A stretch of DNA of 8,632 nt from the NCBI GenBank assembly GCA_034408875.1, contig JAWXCJ010000068.1, positions 1 to 8,632 of the forward strand. Reading direction: 5' to 3'. Each line of letters opens with the position of its first letter. Position 1 is the first letter of the stretch. Shown piece by piece: positions 1-5,621 of the stretch. Position numbers and translations under genes: made by a program. Source of the stretch: JANNHK01 sp034408875. GTDB taxonomy: Bacteria; Actinomycetota; Acidimicrobiia; IMCC26256; PALSA-610. Below the pieces are notes generated by a model that did not search any database, had not been told where the DNA came from, and saw only the letters and a program-made list of their open reading frames with translations.

Positions 1-66
1 CGCGTATTCGAGTTCCGCGAGCGGATCCAACGCTGCGAGACCGGGTCGCTCCAAGGGGGGGTACAT
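1..66 (-). CDS. Possible N-terminal fragment of a gene running off the left edge
   Basis: On the minus strand an ATG at 66 opens a frame that stays open for 22 codons to the window edge and begins MYPPLERPGLAALDPL. It sits 8 nt after a TATGAT -10-like hexamer with a TTG-containing -35 hexamer 17 nt further up, so it would be transcribed with almost no leader. The product is not recognised and there is too little of it to assign a family. The opposite strand also has an open frame ending at 81 that would precede the hairpin at 88-111, so the strand is uncertain. Promoter position favours the minus strand. This is a tentative call. Confidence 0.35.
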   Translation of the reverse strand, partial: MYPPLERPGLAALDPLAELEYA

Positions 67-74
67 ATGTTCGC

Positions 75-103
75 ATCATAGGCCAAGAACCCTTATCCCG
101 CAA
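75..103 (-). promoter_or_regulatory. Candidate promoter pointing left (TTGCGG-17-TATGAT)
   Basis: On the minus strand TTGCGG (103-98) and TATGAT (80-75) are separated by 17 nt, a good match to an actinobacterial housekeeping sigma promoter. The predicted transcript would start about two bases before the ATG at 66. The -35 hexamer lies inside the hairpin at 88-108, so folding of transcripts from the upstream alcohol dehydrogenase and initiation here occupy the same DNA. Confidence 0.5.
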
Positions 104-111
104 GGGTTTTT
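88..111. terminator. Hairpin with T-run, possible terminator
   Basis: AACCCTT (88-94) and AAGGGTT (102-108) form a perfect 7-bp stem around a 7-nt loop. A T-run (107-111) follows on the plus strand, which is the classical orientation for a factor-independent terminator of plus-strand transcription entering from the left. It also lies 14-37 bp past the stop of the minus-strand alcohol dehydrogenase and could end that transcript, although the minus-strand side has only a poor T-run (TTCTT). Confidence 0.45.
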
Positions 112-124
112 CAACGATTTCGAC

Positions 125-1207
125 CTAGTCGAACGTGATCAGCTGGCGGGCGACCTCGCCGCCCTTCAACGCCGCGAAGCCGTCGTTGATCTTCTCCAAC
201 GGCATGGTGCCGCTGACCAACTCGTCGAGCTTCAGCTTTCCGGCCAGGTACCACTCGATGTACTGCGGCATGTCGATGCGGAAGCGGTTCGAGCCCATGT
301 TGGAACCCTGGATCTTCTTCTCCAGCAGGAGTTGGAAGCCGTCGATCTCGACGCGTTCGCCGAGCGGGATCATGCCGATCACCGTGGCGGTGCCGCCTTT
401 GCCCAGCATGTTGAACGCCTGCTGCGCGGTTTCCGACAGGCCGATGGCTTCGAACGAGTAGTCGACGCCGCCGCCGGTCATCTCGATCACCGCACCGACC
501 GCGTCGACCGACGACGCGTCGACGACGTCGGTCGCACCGAACGTGACCGCGAGATCGCGCTTCGACTCGATGCGGTCGATCGCGATGACGCGACCGGCAC
601 CGGCGATTGCTGCCCCCTGGATCGCGTTCAGCCCGATTCCGCCGCAGCCGATCACTGCCACGGTGTCGCCGGGCCGCACCTTCGCCGTGTTCAACACCGC
701 GCCGACACCTGTGGTGACGCCGCAGCCGATGAGCGCCGCCTTGTCGAGCGGCATGTCGGGTCGAATCTTCACGAGCATGTTCTCGTGCACGAGCAGTTGC
801 TCGGCGAAGCTCGAGAGGTCGAAGAACTGGAAGATCGGTTTGTCGCCGCGTCGCAGCCGCGGCGGTGCCGAGGGGTCGACAGCCAGCGCCGTCTTGTCGC
901 ACAGGTGCGGACGGCCTGACAGGCAATAGCCGCACGCGCCGCAGAAGCCGCTGATGCACGAGATCACGTGGTCGCCGGGCTCGAGGTACGACACCTGCGA
1001 ACCAACGGTTTCGACGACACCCGCCGACTCGTGGCCGAGTACGGCCGGGGTCGGGCACGGGTACTTGCCCTCCATGAAGTGGAGGTCGGAGTGGCACAAC
1101 CCCGCCGCGACCGTTCGCACCAGCACCTCGTGCGGACCGGGCGAACCGATCTGCACGTCGTCGATGACCAGTTCGCCGGGGATGTGTTCGAGCACGGCTG
1201 CTTTCAT
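125..1207 (-). CDS. Zinc-dependent medium-chain alcohol dehydrogenase (class III-like)
   Basis: This is a cytoplasmic NAD-dependent oxidoreductase of the zinc MDR superfamily, expected to oxidise an alcohol or a thiol-adduct of an aldehyde; the substrate cannot be told. The product has 360 residues from the chosen start, typical of the family. Visible features are catalytic zinc ligands Cys38 (GLCHSD), His59 and Glu60 (GHE) and Cys162 (IGCGV), the structural zinc motif CGACGYC plus a fourth Cys at 89, 92, 95 and 103, and the Rossmann motif GCGGIG near 187-192. An Asp (IAID) at the end of the second strand points to NAD rather than NADP. An ATG at 1219 adds four residues. I prefer 1207 because TATGGT ends exactly 7 nt before it, which suggests a leaderless mRNA, and because MKAAV is the usual family N-terminus. 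The nearest relatives I recall are AdhD-like and mycothiol-dependent formaldehyde dehydrogenase-like enzymes. Confidence 0.9.
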   Translation of the reverse strand: MKAAVLEHIPGELVIDDVQIGSPGPHEVLVRTVAAGLCHSDLHFMEGKYPCPTPAVLGHESAGVVETVGSQVSYLEPGDHVISCISGFCGACGYCLSGRPHLCDKTALAVDPSAPPRLRRGDKPIFQFFDLSSFAEQLLVHENMLVKIRPDMPLDKAALIGCGVTTGVGAVLNTAKVRPGDTVAVIGCGGIGLNAIQGAAIAGAGRVIAIDRIESKRDLAVTFGATDVVDASSVDAVGAVIEMTGGGVDYSFEAIGLSETAQQAFNMLGKGGTATVIGMIPLGERVEIDGFQLLLEKKIQGSNMGSNRFRIDMPQYIEWYLAGKLKLDELVSGTMPLEKINDGFAALKGGEVARQLITFD

Positions 1208-1220
1208 GGCGGCGACCATA
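1208..1220 (-). promoter_or_regulatory. Candidate -10 element for a leaderless alcohol dehydrogenase mRNA
   Basis: TATGGT occupies 1220-1215 on the minus strand and fits the actinobacterial TANNNT consensus. Seven bases separate it from the ATG at 1207, the spacing expected when the start codon is the first transcribed codon. It overlaps the alternative ATG at 1219, so both cannot be true. No clear -35 hexamer is seen; the best is TTTCGC at 1243-1238. Confidence 0.4.
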
Positions 1221-1309
1221 ACGAGTCACCGGCATCGGCGAAACTCAGCCTTCGGCGGGTTCCGCCTTTCAGGAACCCGAGCTCGATGAGGCCGAGACCG
1301 GGTGCCAAG

Positions 1310-2101
1310 ATGCGGGGCGTGCCTATCGTCACGACGCCGTCGGGTACGGCGATGCACTACGAGGTGTCCGGCGCGGGCGAGCCGGTCGTGTTGGTGCACG
1401 GCATCACCGAGTCGGGCGCGGCGTGGGGTTCGATCGCCGATCGGCTGACGGTGAGCCGACGTGTGGTCGTCGTCGACCTTCCCGGTCACGGGCACTCGGG
1501 ACCGGCCGCGTCGTACGACGTGATGGCACTTGCTGCCGATGTTGCCGCGGTCATCGTGGCCGAGGGCCTCGACGACGTGCGCCTCGTCGGGCACTCGCTC
1601 GGTGGAGTTGTCGTGTCCGCGCCGGCCGCCGGGGAAGTGCCGGTGCGGTCGGTCGTCAACGTCGACCAGTCGTTGAAGCTCGACGACTTCCAGGCGATGT
1701 TGCTCGCCGCGGAACCGGCGTTGCGCGACCCCGAGTCGTTCCCGATCGTGATGGAAGCGTTGCTCGACGGCTTGGCCGGCGACCGGCTCTCCGATGCGGA
1801 ACGCGAGCGCCTACGTGCCTTGCGTCGTGTCGATCAGGAGGTCGTCCTCGGCGTGTGGATGACCGTGCTGGAAACGCCGACCGACGAGCTCGCGGCGCGG
1901 GTCGTGGAACTCGCGAGCGCGATTCGTTGCCCGTATCTCTCGCTGCACGGCACCGATCCGGGGCCCGAGTACACGGCCTGGCTCACCCGGCTCGTCCCGA
2001 CCGCAACGGTCGAGACGTGGGCCGGACTGGGCCACTACCCCCACCTCGTCGACCCGGACCGGTTCGTTCGCCGACTCGACGAGTTTTGGGCGAGCGACTG
2101 A
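1310..2101 (+). CDS. Alpha/beta hydrolase
   Basis: A 263-residue single-domain serine hydrolase of the alpha/beta fold, probably cytoplasmic since no signal peptide is seen. The catalytic triad reads clearly: nucleophile Ser96 in GHSLGG, acid Asp216 in LHGTDPG and His242 in GLGHYPH. The oxyanion-hole motif VHGITE is near 29-34 and DLPGHGHS at 56-63. A helical cap covers about 115-200. Substrate is unknown; esterase, lactonase or C-C hydrolase activity is possible. The start is uncertain: ATG 1310 has GGTG 5 nt upstream, ATG 1286 has AGGAA about 10 nt upstream and adds eight residues, and GTG 1319 removes three. The frame is open further left to 968, but that part is the antisense shadow of the dehydrogenase. 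A short GGCGG-GTT-CCGCC hairpin with TTT lies in the leader at 1254-1269. The gene is divergent from the dehydrogenase and stops 7 bp before the tRNA-Pro fragment. Confidence 0.88.
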   Translation: MRGVPIVTTPSGTAMHYEVSGAGEPVVLVHGITESGAAWGSIADRLTVSRRVVVVDLPGHGHSGPAASYDVMALAADVAAVIVAEGLDDVRLVGHSLGGVVVSAPAAGEVPVRSVVNVDQSLKLDDFQAMLLAAEPALRDPESFPIVMEALLDGLAGDRLSDAERERLRALRRVDQEVVLGVWMTVLETPTDELAARVVELASAIRCPYLSLHGTDPGPEYTAWLTRLVPTATVETWAGLGHYPHLVDPDRFVRRLDEFWASD

Positions 2102-2108
2102 GACCGTG

Positions 2109-2154
2109 AGTCGGGGTGCCGGGATTCGAACCCGGGCCTCAGCGTCCCGAACGC
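2109..2154 (-). repeat. Copy of the 3' half of tRNA-Pro(CGG), attachment-site candidate
   Basis: These 46 bases match 3252-3298, the 3' half of the intact tRNA-Pro gene, with a single-base gap in the G-run (CCCGGG here, CCCGGGG there). The match covers part of the anticodon stem, the anticodon loop TTCGGGA, the variable region, the T arm and the 3' acceptor strand, plus two flanking bases. Identity stops abruptly inside the 5' strand of the anticodon stem. No D arm or 5' acceptor strand follows, so it is not a working tRNA. It is in direct orientation to the intact gene, 1143 bp away, as expected for the far attachment site of an element inserted into the tRNA. Confidence 0.85.
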
Positions 2155-2423
2155 CGGGGAAGCCGGCCGACCCAGATCAAGTCGACGACCTCGCCGAGAA
2201 ATTCTCGCCGGTAGAAGGCGGCGACACCGTCCGTCCCGTGCGGTTCGGCGTAGCGAACCTCGAAGTGCGGTAGGTCGGAGAGTTCGGGAAACGGAACGCT
2301 CGGTGCCTGCCGCGGCGTCGCGTCGAGCGACTGGATCCATTCGCTCACGATTCGCCAGGTCGTGTACGGCGGGTTTTCGCGGCGCGCCCACTCGTCGAGC
2401 GCCTCGGTGTTGCGAAGGGGCAC
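2139..2423 (-). CDS. Hypothetical 94-residue protein, partner of the antitoxin-like gene
   Basis: I do not recognise this family with confidence. The GTG start lies one base after the TAA of the upstream gene, so the two are almost certainly co-translated. Predicted layout is two helices (LDEWARR near 8-14 and TTWRIVSEWIQSL near 21-33), a proline-rich linker with PSVPFPELS near 41-49, then three strand-like segments (FEVRYAE, VAAFYRREF, EVVDLIWVG). This small helix-helix-three-strand plan and the position after an antitoxin-like gene suggest a toxin, loosely RelE/ParE-like, but that is inference. The last eight or so codons enter the duplicated tRNA segment, and the TGA stop is tRNA-derived, so the natural C-terminus may have been replaced. 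Confidence 0.6.
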   Translation of the reverse strand: MPLRNTEALDEWARRENPPYTTWRIVSEWIQSLDATPRQAPSVPFPELSDLPHFEVRYAEPHGTDGVAAFYRREFLGEVVDLIWVGRLPRRSGR

Positions 2424-2424
2424 G

Positions 2425-2772
2425 TTACGCGCTGCGGTGAACGGGTCCGCCGCGTTCGTTTCGCTCTTCCAGCTCGGAGAGCCTTCGTCGCAACATCGCC
2501 AGGAATTCCGGATCGGCCGCGGCGCGACGGGCGCCCTCTTCGCTCGCGTTGTACCAACTCTTCACCAGAGCTGTCACGTTCTCGATGTCGCCGGCGAGCC
2601 ACGCTTGCGTGGGCGTTCGGTCGCCGAGTTCGGGATAGGTCACGAAGTTCCACCACCGCGTCTGCTCGGGCGTCGTCAGCCCGATCTCGCCGAGCAGGTG
2701 GTTGAGCGCGGCCGCCTGGCGCTGCGACTCCTCCGACATCTTCATTTCCGAGCCTTCGCCAGTCGGCGGCAT
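2425..2772 (-). CDS. Putative antitoxin with Xre/MbcA/ParS-like toxin-binding region
   Basis: A 115-residue soluble protein with a very good start: AAGGAG lies 6 nt before the ATG. The centre reads WWNFVTYPELGDRTPTQAWL followed by AGD and VTALVKSW (about 40-72). This resembles the C-terminal toxin-binding region of MbcA/ParS-type antitoxins, where a W-x-F stretch, P-x-L, R-x-P and a downstream AL recur. The first 35 residues are helical but show no obvious helix-turn-helix. The C-terminal part (about 75-110) is charged and helical, ending LRRRLSELEERNE. In known systems the partner is a RES-domain toxin of roughly 150-190 residues; the partner here is only 94 residues and not RES-like, so either this is a different pair or the similarity is superficial. 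It belongs to the tRNA-bounded island. Confidence 0.7.
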   Translation of the reverse strand: MPPTGEGSEMKMSEESQRQAAALNHLLGEIGLTTPEQTRWWNFVTYPELGDRTPTQAWLAGDIENVTALVKSWYNASEEGARRAAADPEFLAMLRRRLSELEERNERGGPVHRSA

Positions 2773-2835
2773 CAGCCGCTCCTTCTCAGAGTGACGGTGG
2801 CCACTTCGCGCGTTGCTTACCTTCGTCGGATCATA
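2763..2835 (-). promoter_or_regulatory. Promoter-like site and ribosome binding site of the antitoxin-like gene
   Basis: A perfect TATGAT -10-like hexamer lies at 2835-2830 on the minus strand, overlapping the stop codon of the gene remnant. It would give a leader of about 50 nt ending in the strong AAGGAG site 6 nt before the ATG at 2772. No convincing -35 hexamer is seen at 16-18 nt spacing, so only the ribosome binding site is firm. Confidence 0.35.
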
Positions 2836-3252
2836 CGGTCGTTGGCGGCCACGTTGTTTGCAGCGCGATTTCGTATCGATCGACGAGTTCGCAGGCTTCG
2901 AGCATGTCGTGCATGCGCTCTGACGGGCTGTAGGGCGCGCTCATCCTTACCGAGTCCGGTCCGAGCTCGATCAGGATGCCTCGATAGCTGAAACCCCCCA
3001 ATAGTGCCTCGCCGCTGAACTCCTGAGTCCGACAAGCGACTGTTTCAACACCGTCGGCGACGTTGAACTCCTGCGCCGTCTGGACACGCGGAACTCCGCG
3101 GCGCTGTCTCCGGCGCGCTCCTCGGTCTCGATTGTCAGCGCGTCGCCGTCGCACCACGTCGCGAATGCGCTGACCTCGAGCCGGCCATCGCGGCCGCCGA
3201 GCTGGATATCACGAACGTAGGAATGCGGACCGCCGTCGGAACCGAAACACCA
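2831..3252 (-). pseudogene. 5'-truncated, frameshifted gene remnant abutting tRNA-Pro
   Basis: Two adjacent frames look like consecutive parts of one protein. From 3252 the minus strand reads WCFGSDGGPHSYVRD and continues to EFRV near 3085 with strong GC-rich third positions and no start codon. From there a second frame reads QTAQEFNVADGVETV and continues to the stop at 2831, ending TTWPPTTV. The switch is equivalent to loss of one base near 3085. The first frame begins directly at the tRNA 3' end, so the true N-terminus has been lost, probably during integration or later deletion. The combined remnant of about 140 residues has alternating strand-like segments (RLEVSAFATWCDG, GILIELG, SVRMSAP) and a final helix. 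I do not recognise the family. A GTG at 3157 could in principle start a 108-residue ORF, but its first 25 residues are Arg-rich shadow sequence. Confidence 0.55.
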
Positions 3253-3253
3253 G

Positions 3254-3328
3254 TCGGGGTGCCGGGATTCGAACCCGGGGCCTCAGCGTCCCGAACGCTG
3301 CGCGCTAACCAAGCTGCGCCACACCCCG
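3254..3328 (-). tRNA. tRNA-Pro, anticodon CGG
   Basis: The minus strand folds into a complete cloverleaf of 75 nt. The acceptor stem is CGGGGTG/CACCCCG with discriminator A and the bacterial tRNA-Pro C1-G72 pair. The D stem is GCGC/GCGC, the anticodon stem CAGCG/CGCTG with loop TTCGGGA (anticodon CGG, reading CCG), the variable loop has 5 nt, and the T stem is CCGGG/CCCGG with loop TTCGAAT. CCA is not encoded. It lies 62 bp downstream of the cysQ stop on the same strand. Its 3' half is duplicated at 2109-2154, marking it as an integration target. Confidence 0.97.
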
Positions 3329-3342
3329 TGTAGAGCCGGGTC

Positions 3343-3348
3343 AGTGTA
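3343..3348 (-). promoter_or_regulatory. Candidate -10 element for tRNA-Pro
   Basis: TACACT on the minus strand fits the TANNNT consensus and ends 14 nt before the tRNA 5' end, giving a short leader for RNase P removal. No clear -35 hexamer is seen at 16-18 nt, so this is a weak call. Confidence 0.35.
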
Positions 3349-3384
3349 GCGAGTGGGTCCCCCCGACCGTGTTTGAAGCTAGGC

Positions 3385-3399
3385 GGCCGCTCAGCGGCC
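3385..3399 (-). terminator. GC-rich hairpin overlapping the cysQ stop codon
   Basis: GGCCGC (3385-3390) and GCGGCC (3394-3399) form a perfect 6-bp stem around TCA, which on the minus strand is the TGA stop of cysQ. No T-run follows, so it would be an intrinsic terminator of the T-poor type or an RNA 3'-end stabiliser between the operon and tRNA-Pro. Confidence 0.4.
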
Positions 3400-4116
3400 A
3401 GTTTGCTGCAAACACGCGAGCACACGGGACGCGAGTTCCGGGCGACAAATCAACAGGTCGGGGAGATACGGGTCGGCTTGGTTGTAGCGCAACGGCGAAC
3501 CGTCGAGGCGGGAGCAGTGGCACCCGGCGGCGGTCGCGACGCCGACGGGTGCGGCGGAGTCCCACTCGTACTGGCCGCCGCTGTGCGCGTATACGTCGGC
3601 CGTGCCGAGCACGATGCCCATCGCCTTGGCGCCGGCCGAACCCATCGGCACCAACTCGGCACCGAGCATCTCCGCGAGCTGCGTCGCGACCGCGGGCGGA
3701 CGAGTGCGCGACACGATCAGGCGCAGCGGCCCGTCGGCAGGGGGCGCGAGTACCGGCGCGTGAGCCGTCGACAACACGAGATCCTGCGCAGGCAACCCGA
3801 CCGCGGCCGCGACCGGTGTCCCGGCGACGGTCAGTGCGACGTGCACGGCCCAGTCGGTGCGGCCGGCTTCGCCGAACTCCCGGGTGCCGTCGAGGGGGTC
3901 GACGATCCACACGCGCGCCGCCTGCAACCGGCTCGGGTCGTCCTTCGACTCTTCCGAGAGAATTGCGTCGTCGGGACGTGCCGCGCGCAGCAACGGCAGA
4001 ATCAAGTCGTCGGCCTGACGGTCACCGACCTTGCCGTCGGCGCCACGAGCGCGGAGCTCGAGCAGCAGCTCGCCCGCGCGCCGGGCCGCGTCGGCCGCGA
4101 GTTCGTGGTCGTCCAC
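3391..4116 (-). CDS. cysQ: 3'(2'),5'-bisphosphate nucleotidase, CysQ type (inositol monophosphatase superfamily)
   Basis: A 241-residue cytoplasmic Mg-dependent, Li-sensitive phosphatase family. CysQ removes the 3' phosphate of PAP/PAPS, recycling the by-product of sulfate activation and sulfotransfer; some actinobacterial members also hydrolyse inositol phosphates. The metal-site motifs are all present: LSEES (Glu55, Glu56), WIVDPLDGT (Asp73, Asp76) and YEWDSAAP (Asp186). GDRQADDLI near 31-39 corresponds to the lithium-sensitivity region. CysQ is favoured over inositol monophosphatase by GGQYEWDSAAPVGVA and the short length. The GTG start lies 3 nt after the stop of the receiver-domain gene, so it is probably translated by coupling as the last gene of the operon. 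No strong ribosome binding site is seen. Confidence 0.9.
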   Translation of the reverse strand: MDDHELAADAARRAGELLLELRARGADGKVGDRQADDLILPLLRAARPDDAILSEESKDDPSRLQAARVWIVDPLDGTREFGEAGRTDWAVHVALTVAGTPVAAAVGLPAQDLVLSTAHAPVLAPPADGPLRLIVSRTRPPAVATQLAEMLGAELVPMGSAGAKAMGIVLGTADVYAHSGGQYEWDSAAPVGVATAAGCHCSRLDGSPLRYNQADPYLPDLLICRPELASRVLACLQQTGR

Positions 4117-4119
4117 GCC

Positions 4120-4497
4120 TCAGGGCACCGGTGCGGCGAGAATCTGCTTCGCGGCGCGGCGCAAGATGCCCGCGTCGACGGGCTTGACGAGCATCGCGTC
4201 GACGTCGGCGCGCTTGCCGAGGAACTTGTCGGCATCGCGGTCGAGGAGCAACAGGATCGGAACGTGCGGCAGGCGCCCGCCCGACTCCTCGAGGCGGAGG
4301 TCGAGTGCCGCGGCCACACCGCCCATGTTCCCGATGTTCAGGTCGAGCACGACGAGGTCGGGCTCTTCGTCTTTCACCGCGTCGCGCACGTCTTGGCCGC
4401 GGGCGACTTCGACGACGCGCTGATCGCGCCCGACGAATGCGCCTCGCACCTGGTCTCGTACCCACTGCGCATCGGCGGCCACGAGGATCGTCGTCAT
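4120..4497 (-). CDS. Stand-alone receiver-domain (CheY-like) protein
   Basis: The 125-residue product is one response-regulator receiver domain with no output domain. The phosphoacceptor is Asp52 in VVLDLN and the conserved Lys is Lys105 in VKP. The pocket is partly degenerate: the usual acidic pair after strand 1 is AAD (Asp9 only, Ala8), and the usual Thr/Ser after strand 4 sits in ILLLLDRDAD with no hydroxyl residue. Phosphorylation may therefore be weak or absent, with a role as a protein-binding module. IGNMGG after Asp52 is, as I recall, shared with a conserved actinobacterial group of such proteins. The ATG overlaps the bagB-like stop as ATGA, so translation is coupled. No kinase is present in the window. 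The same frame stays open upstream to 5646, but that part is antiparallel shadow of the ATPase. Confidence 0.85.
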   Translation of the reverse strand: MTTILVAADAQWVRDQVRGAFVGRDQRVVEVARGQDVRDAVKDEEPDLVVLDLNIGNMGGVAAALDLRLEESGGRLPHVPILLLLDRDADKFLGKRADVDAMLVKPVDAGILRRAAKQILAAPVP

Positions 4498-5621
4498 GGT
4501 TCCGACGTTAGCGTGGCGCCGATCTCGTGCAGCGCGTCGAAGTCGTAGACGTCGTGGGCGAGGTACGGCACGAACGCGATCGTTGTCGAGCCGATCTGCG
4601 GCAGGAGCGCGCGCAGGTTGCGGCGTTCCTCGATGGCGACGAGCCGGAAATCGGCCAGGTTGTCGTACAGGACCGCGAGGCGTTCCGACGCCTCGGGCTC
4701 GGCACCGGGGTGGGCCCGCAGGTCGTCGGCCCGGGCGCGGAGCCCCTCGGGCGACTCGTCGCCGAACTCGGGGTGGACCCGATTGATAATAAGAGCGGCG
4801 ACGCTTTGCTCGCGCTCCGCGAGCTTCTCGGCGAAGTACACGGCGTCGGCGGTGGCGTCGCTCCGGGGCGATGTCACGAGCACGAACGCGGTTCCCGGGT
4901 CCTTGAGCAGCTTGTCGACCGCCGCGGCCCGGGCGCGAAACCCGTCCTCCATGCCGTCGAACGCGCGGAAGAACGCGATGACGTCGTCGATGACCGCCGA
5001 TCCGACGACCTTCGACACCGTGCGCAAGAACGCCTGCACCGCGAAACCGGCGATCTTCAACGACGCACGCGTCGGCACCATCAACAACCGGAAGATGCGA
5101 TTGTCGAGGAGGCGGATCAGCCGGCCCGGCGCGTCGAGGAAGTCGAGCGCGTGACGCGTCGGTGGCGTGTCGACAACGATGAGGTCGAACCCGCCCTGAT
5201 CGTGCAGCTCGTGCAACTTCTCCATCGCCATGAATTCCTGCGTACCGCCGAGCGCGCCGGAGACGTTGCGGTAGAAGGTGTTGTCGAGGATGCGCTGCGC
5301 CTGTTCGGGCGAAGCCGAATCGCGCGTGACGATCGCGTCGAACGTCGACTTGGTGTCGAGCATGAGCGCCGACAACCGGCCGCCGCTTCCGTCGCCGTCG
5401 CGCCAACGGGCCGGGTCGATCTCGCTCGGCGTGTCCGACAGTTCTTCGAGTCCGAGTGCGTCGGCCAGGCGCTTGGCCGGGTCGATCGTCACCACGCACG
5501 CGTTGCGGCCCATGCGCGCGCCTTCGAGCGCGATGGCAGCCGCTGTCGTCGTCTTGCCGACACCGCCGGTGCCGCAGCACACGACGACGCGCCGCTCCGC
5601 GATGAGCTGGCCGATGTTCAT
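4494..5621 (-). CDS. bagB: ArsA/Get3-like ATPase, BagB-like (Rv3680 type)
   Basis: A 375-residue cytoplasmic P-loop ATPase of the ArsA/Get3 family, closely resembling M. tuberculosis Rv3680 (BagB) as I recall it. The Walker A region is GTGGVGKT (17-24): Lys23 is present, but the second position, which carries the signature lysine in ArsA/Get3, is Thr18. Switch I is intact as IDPAKRLADALG (Asp47), switch II is VVDTPPTRHALDFLDAP (149-165) and the base-binding loop is INRVHP (279-284). A long helical, hydrophobic stretch (about 160-220, with IFRLLMV and VIAFFRAF) matches where Get3 forms its client groove. No arsenic genes or Cys triad are seen, so arsenite export is unlikely. The role is probably chaperoning or targeting membrane proteins, with the neighbouring BagA-like ATPase as heterodimer partner. 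The ATG is fixed by an in-frame stop just upstream; GGAGG lies 10 nt before it. Confidence 0.9.
   Translation of the reverse strand: MNIGQLIAERRVVVCCGTGGVGKTTTAAAIALEGARMGRNACVVTIDPAKRLADALGLEELSDTPSEIDPARWRDGDGSGGRLSALMLDTKSTFDAIVTRDSASPEQAQRILDNTFYRNVSGALGGTQEFMAMEKLHELHDQGGFDLIVVDTPPTRHALDFLDAPGRLIRLLDNRIFRLLMVPTRASLKIAGFAVQAFLRTVSKVVGSAVIDDVIAFFRAFDGMEDGFRARAAAVDKLLKDPGTAFVLVTSPRSDATADAVYFAEKLAEREQSVAALIINRVHPEFGDESPEGLRARADDLRAHPGAEPEASERLAVLYDNLADFRLVAIEERRNLRALLPQIGSTTIAFVPYLAHDVYDFDALHEIGATLTSEP

Larger units (their letters stand above)
2109..3298. mobile_element. Candidate mini integrative element or remnant bounded by tRNA-Pro repeats
   Basis: The interval is bounded by the intact tRNA-Pro at one end and the duplicated 3' half at the other, both on the minus strand. 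Tyrosine-recombinase elements commonly insert into tRNA 3' ends and regenerate a complete gene on one side, which is the pattern here. The roughly 1.1 kb cargo holds a two-gene antitoxin-like module and a gene remnant cut off at the tRNA boundary. No integrase or excisionase is present. The element is therefore defective, mobilised in trans, or the leftover of a larger island after internal deletion. The coding sequence here looks somewhat less GC-biased than the flanking genes. Confidence 0.55.

Noticed and set aside
1..81. Plus-strand C-terminal fragment of 26 codons ending at 81
   Set aside because: Open frame with no recognisable sequence. It competes with the minus-strand start at 66, which has a better promoter. 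Not firmly excluded, because a hairpin with T-run follows it.
968..1309. Upstream extension of the alpha/beta hydrolase frame
   Set aside because: It is antisense to the dehydrogenase, Arg/His-rich and without hydrolase features. The family N-terminus begins around 1286-1319.
2109..2185. A second complete tRNA-Pro gene
   Set aside because: The match stops in the 5' strand of the anticodon stem; no D arm or 5' acceptor strand follows, and one base is missing in the variable/T-stem G-run.
3050..3120. Programmed -1 frameshift joining the two halves of the 2831-3252 reading frame
   Set aside because: No slippery heptamer or downstream pseudoknot is apparent, and the upstream half lacks a start codon, so decay is the simpler explanation.
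3373..4548. 391-codon plus-strand frame, and the similar long plus-strand frame at 4527-5723
   Set aside because: Both lie antisense to genes with clear catalytic motifs and have low-complexity Arg/Val/Asp composition typical of high-GC shadow frames.
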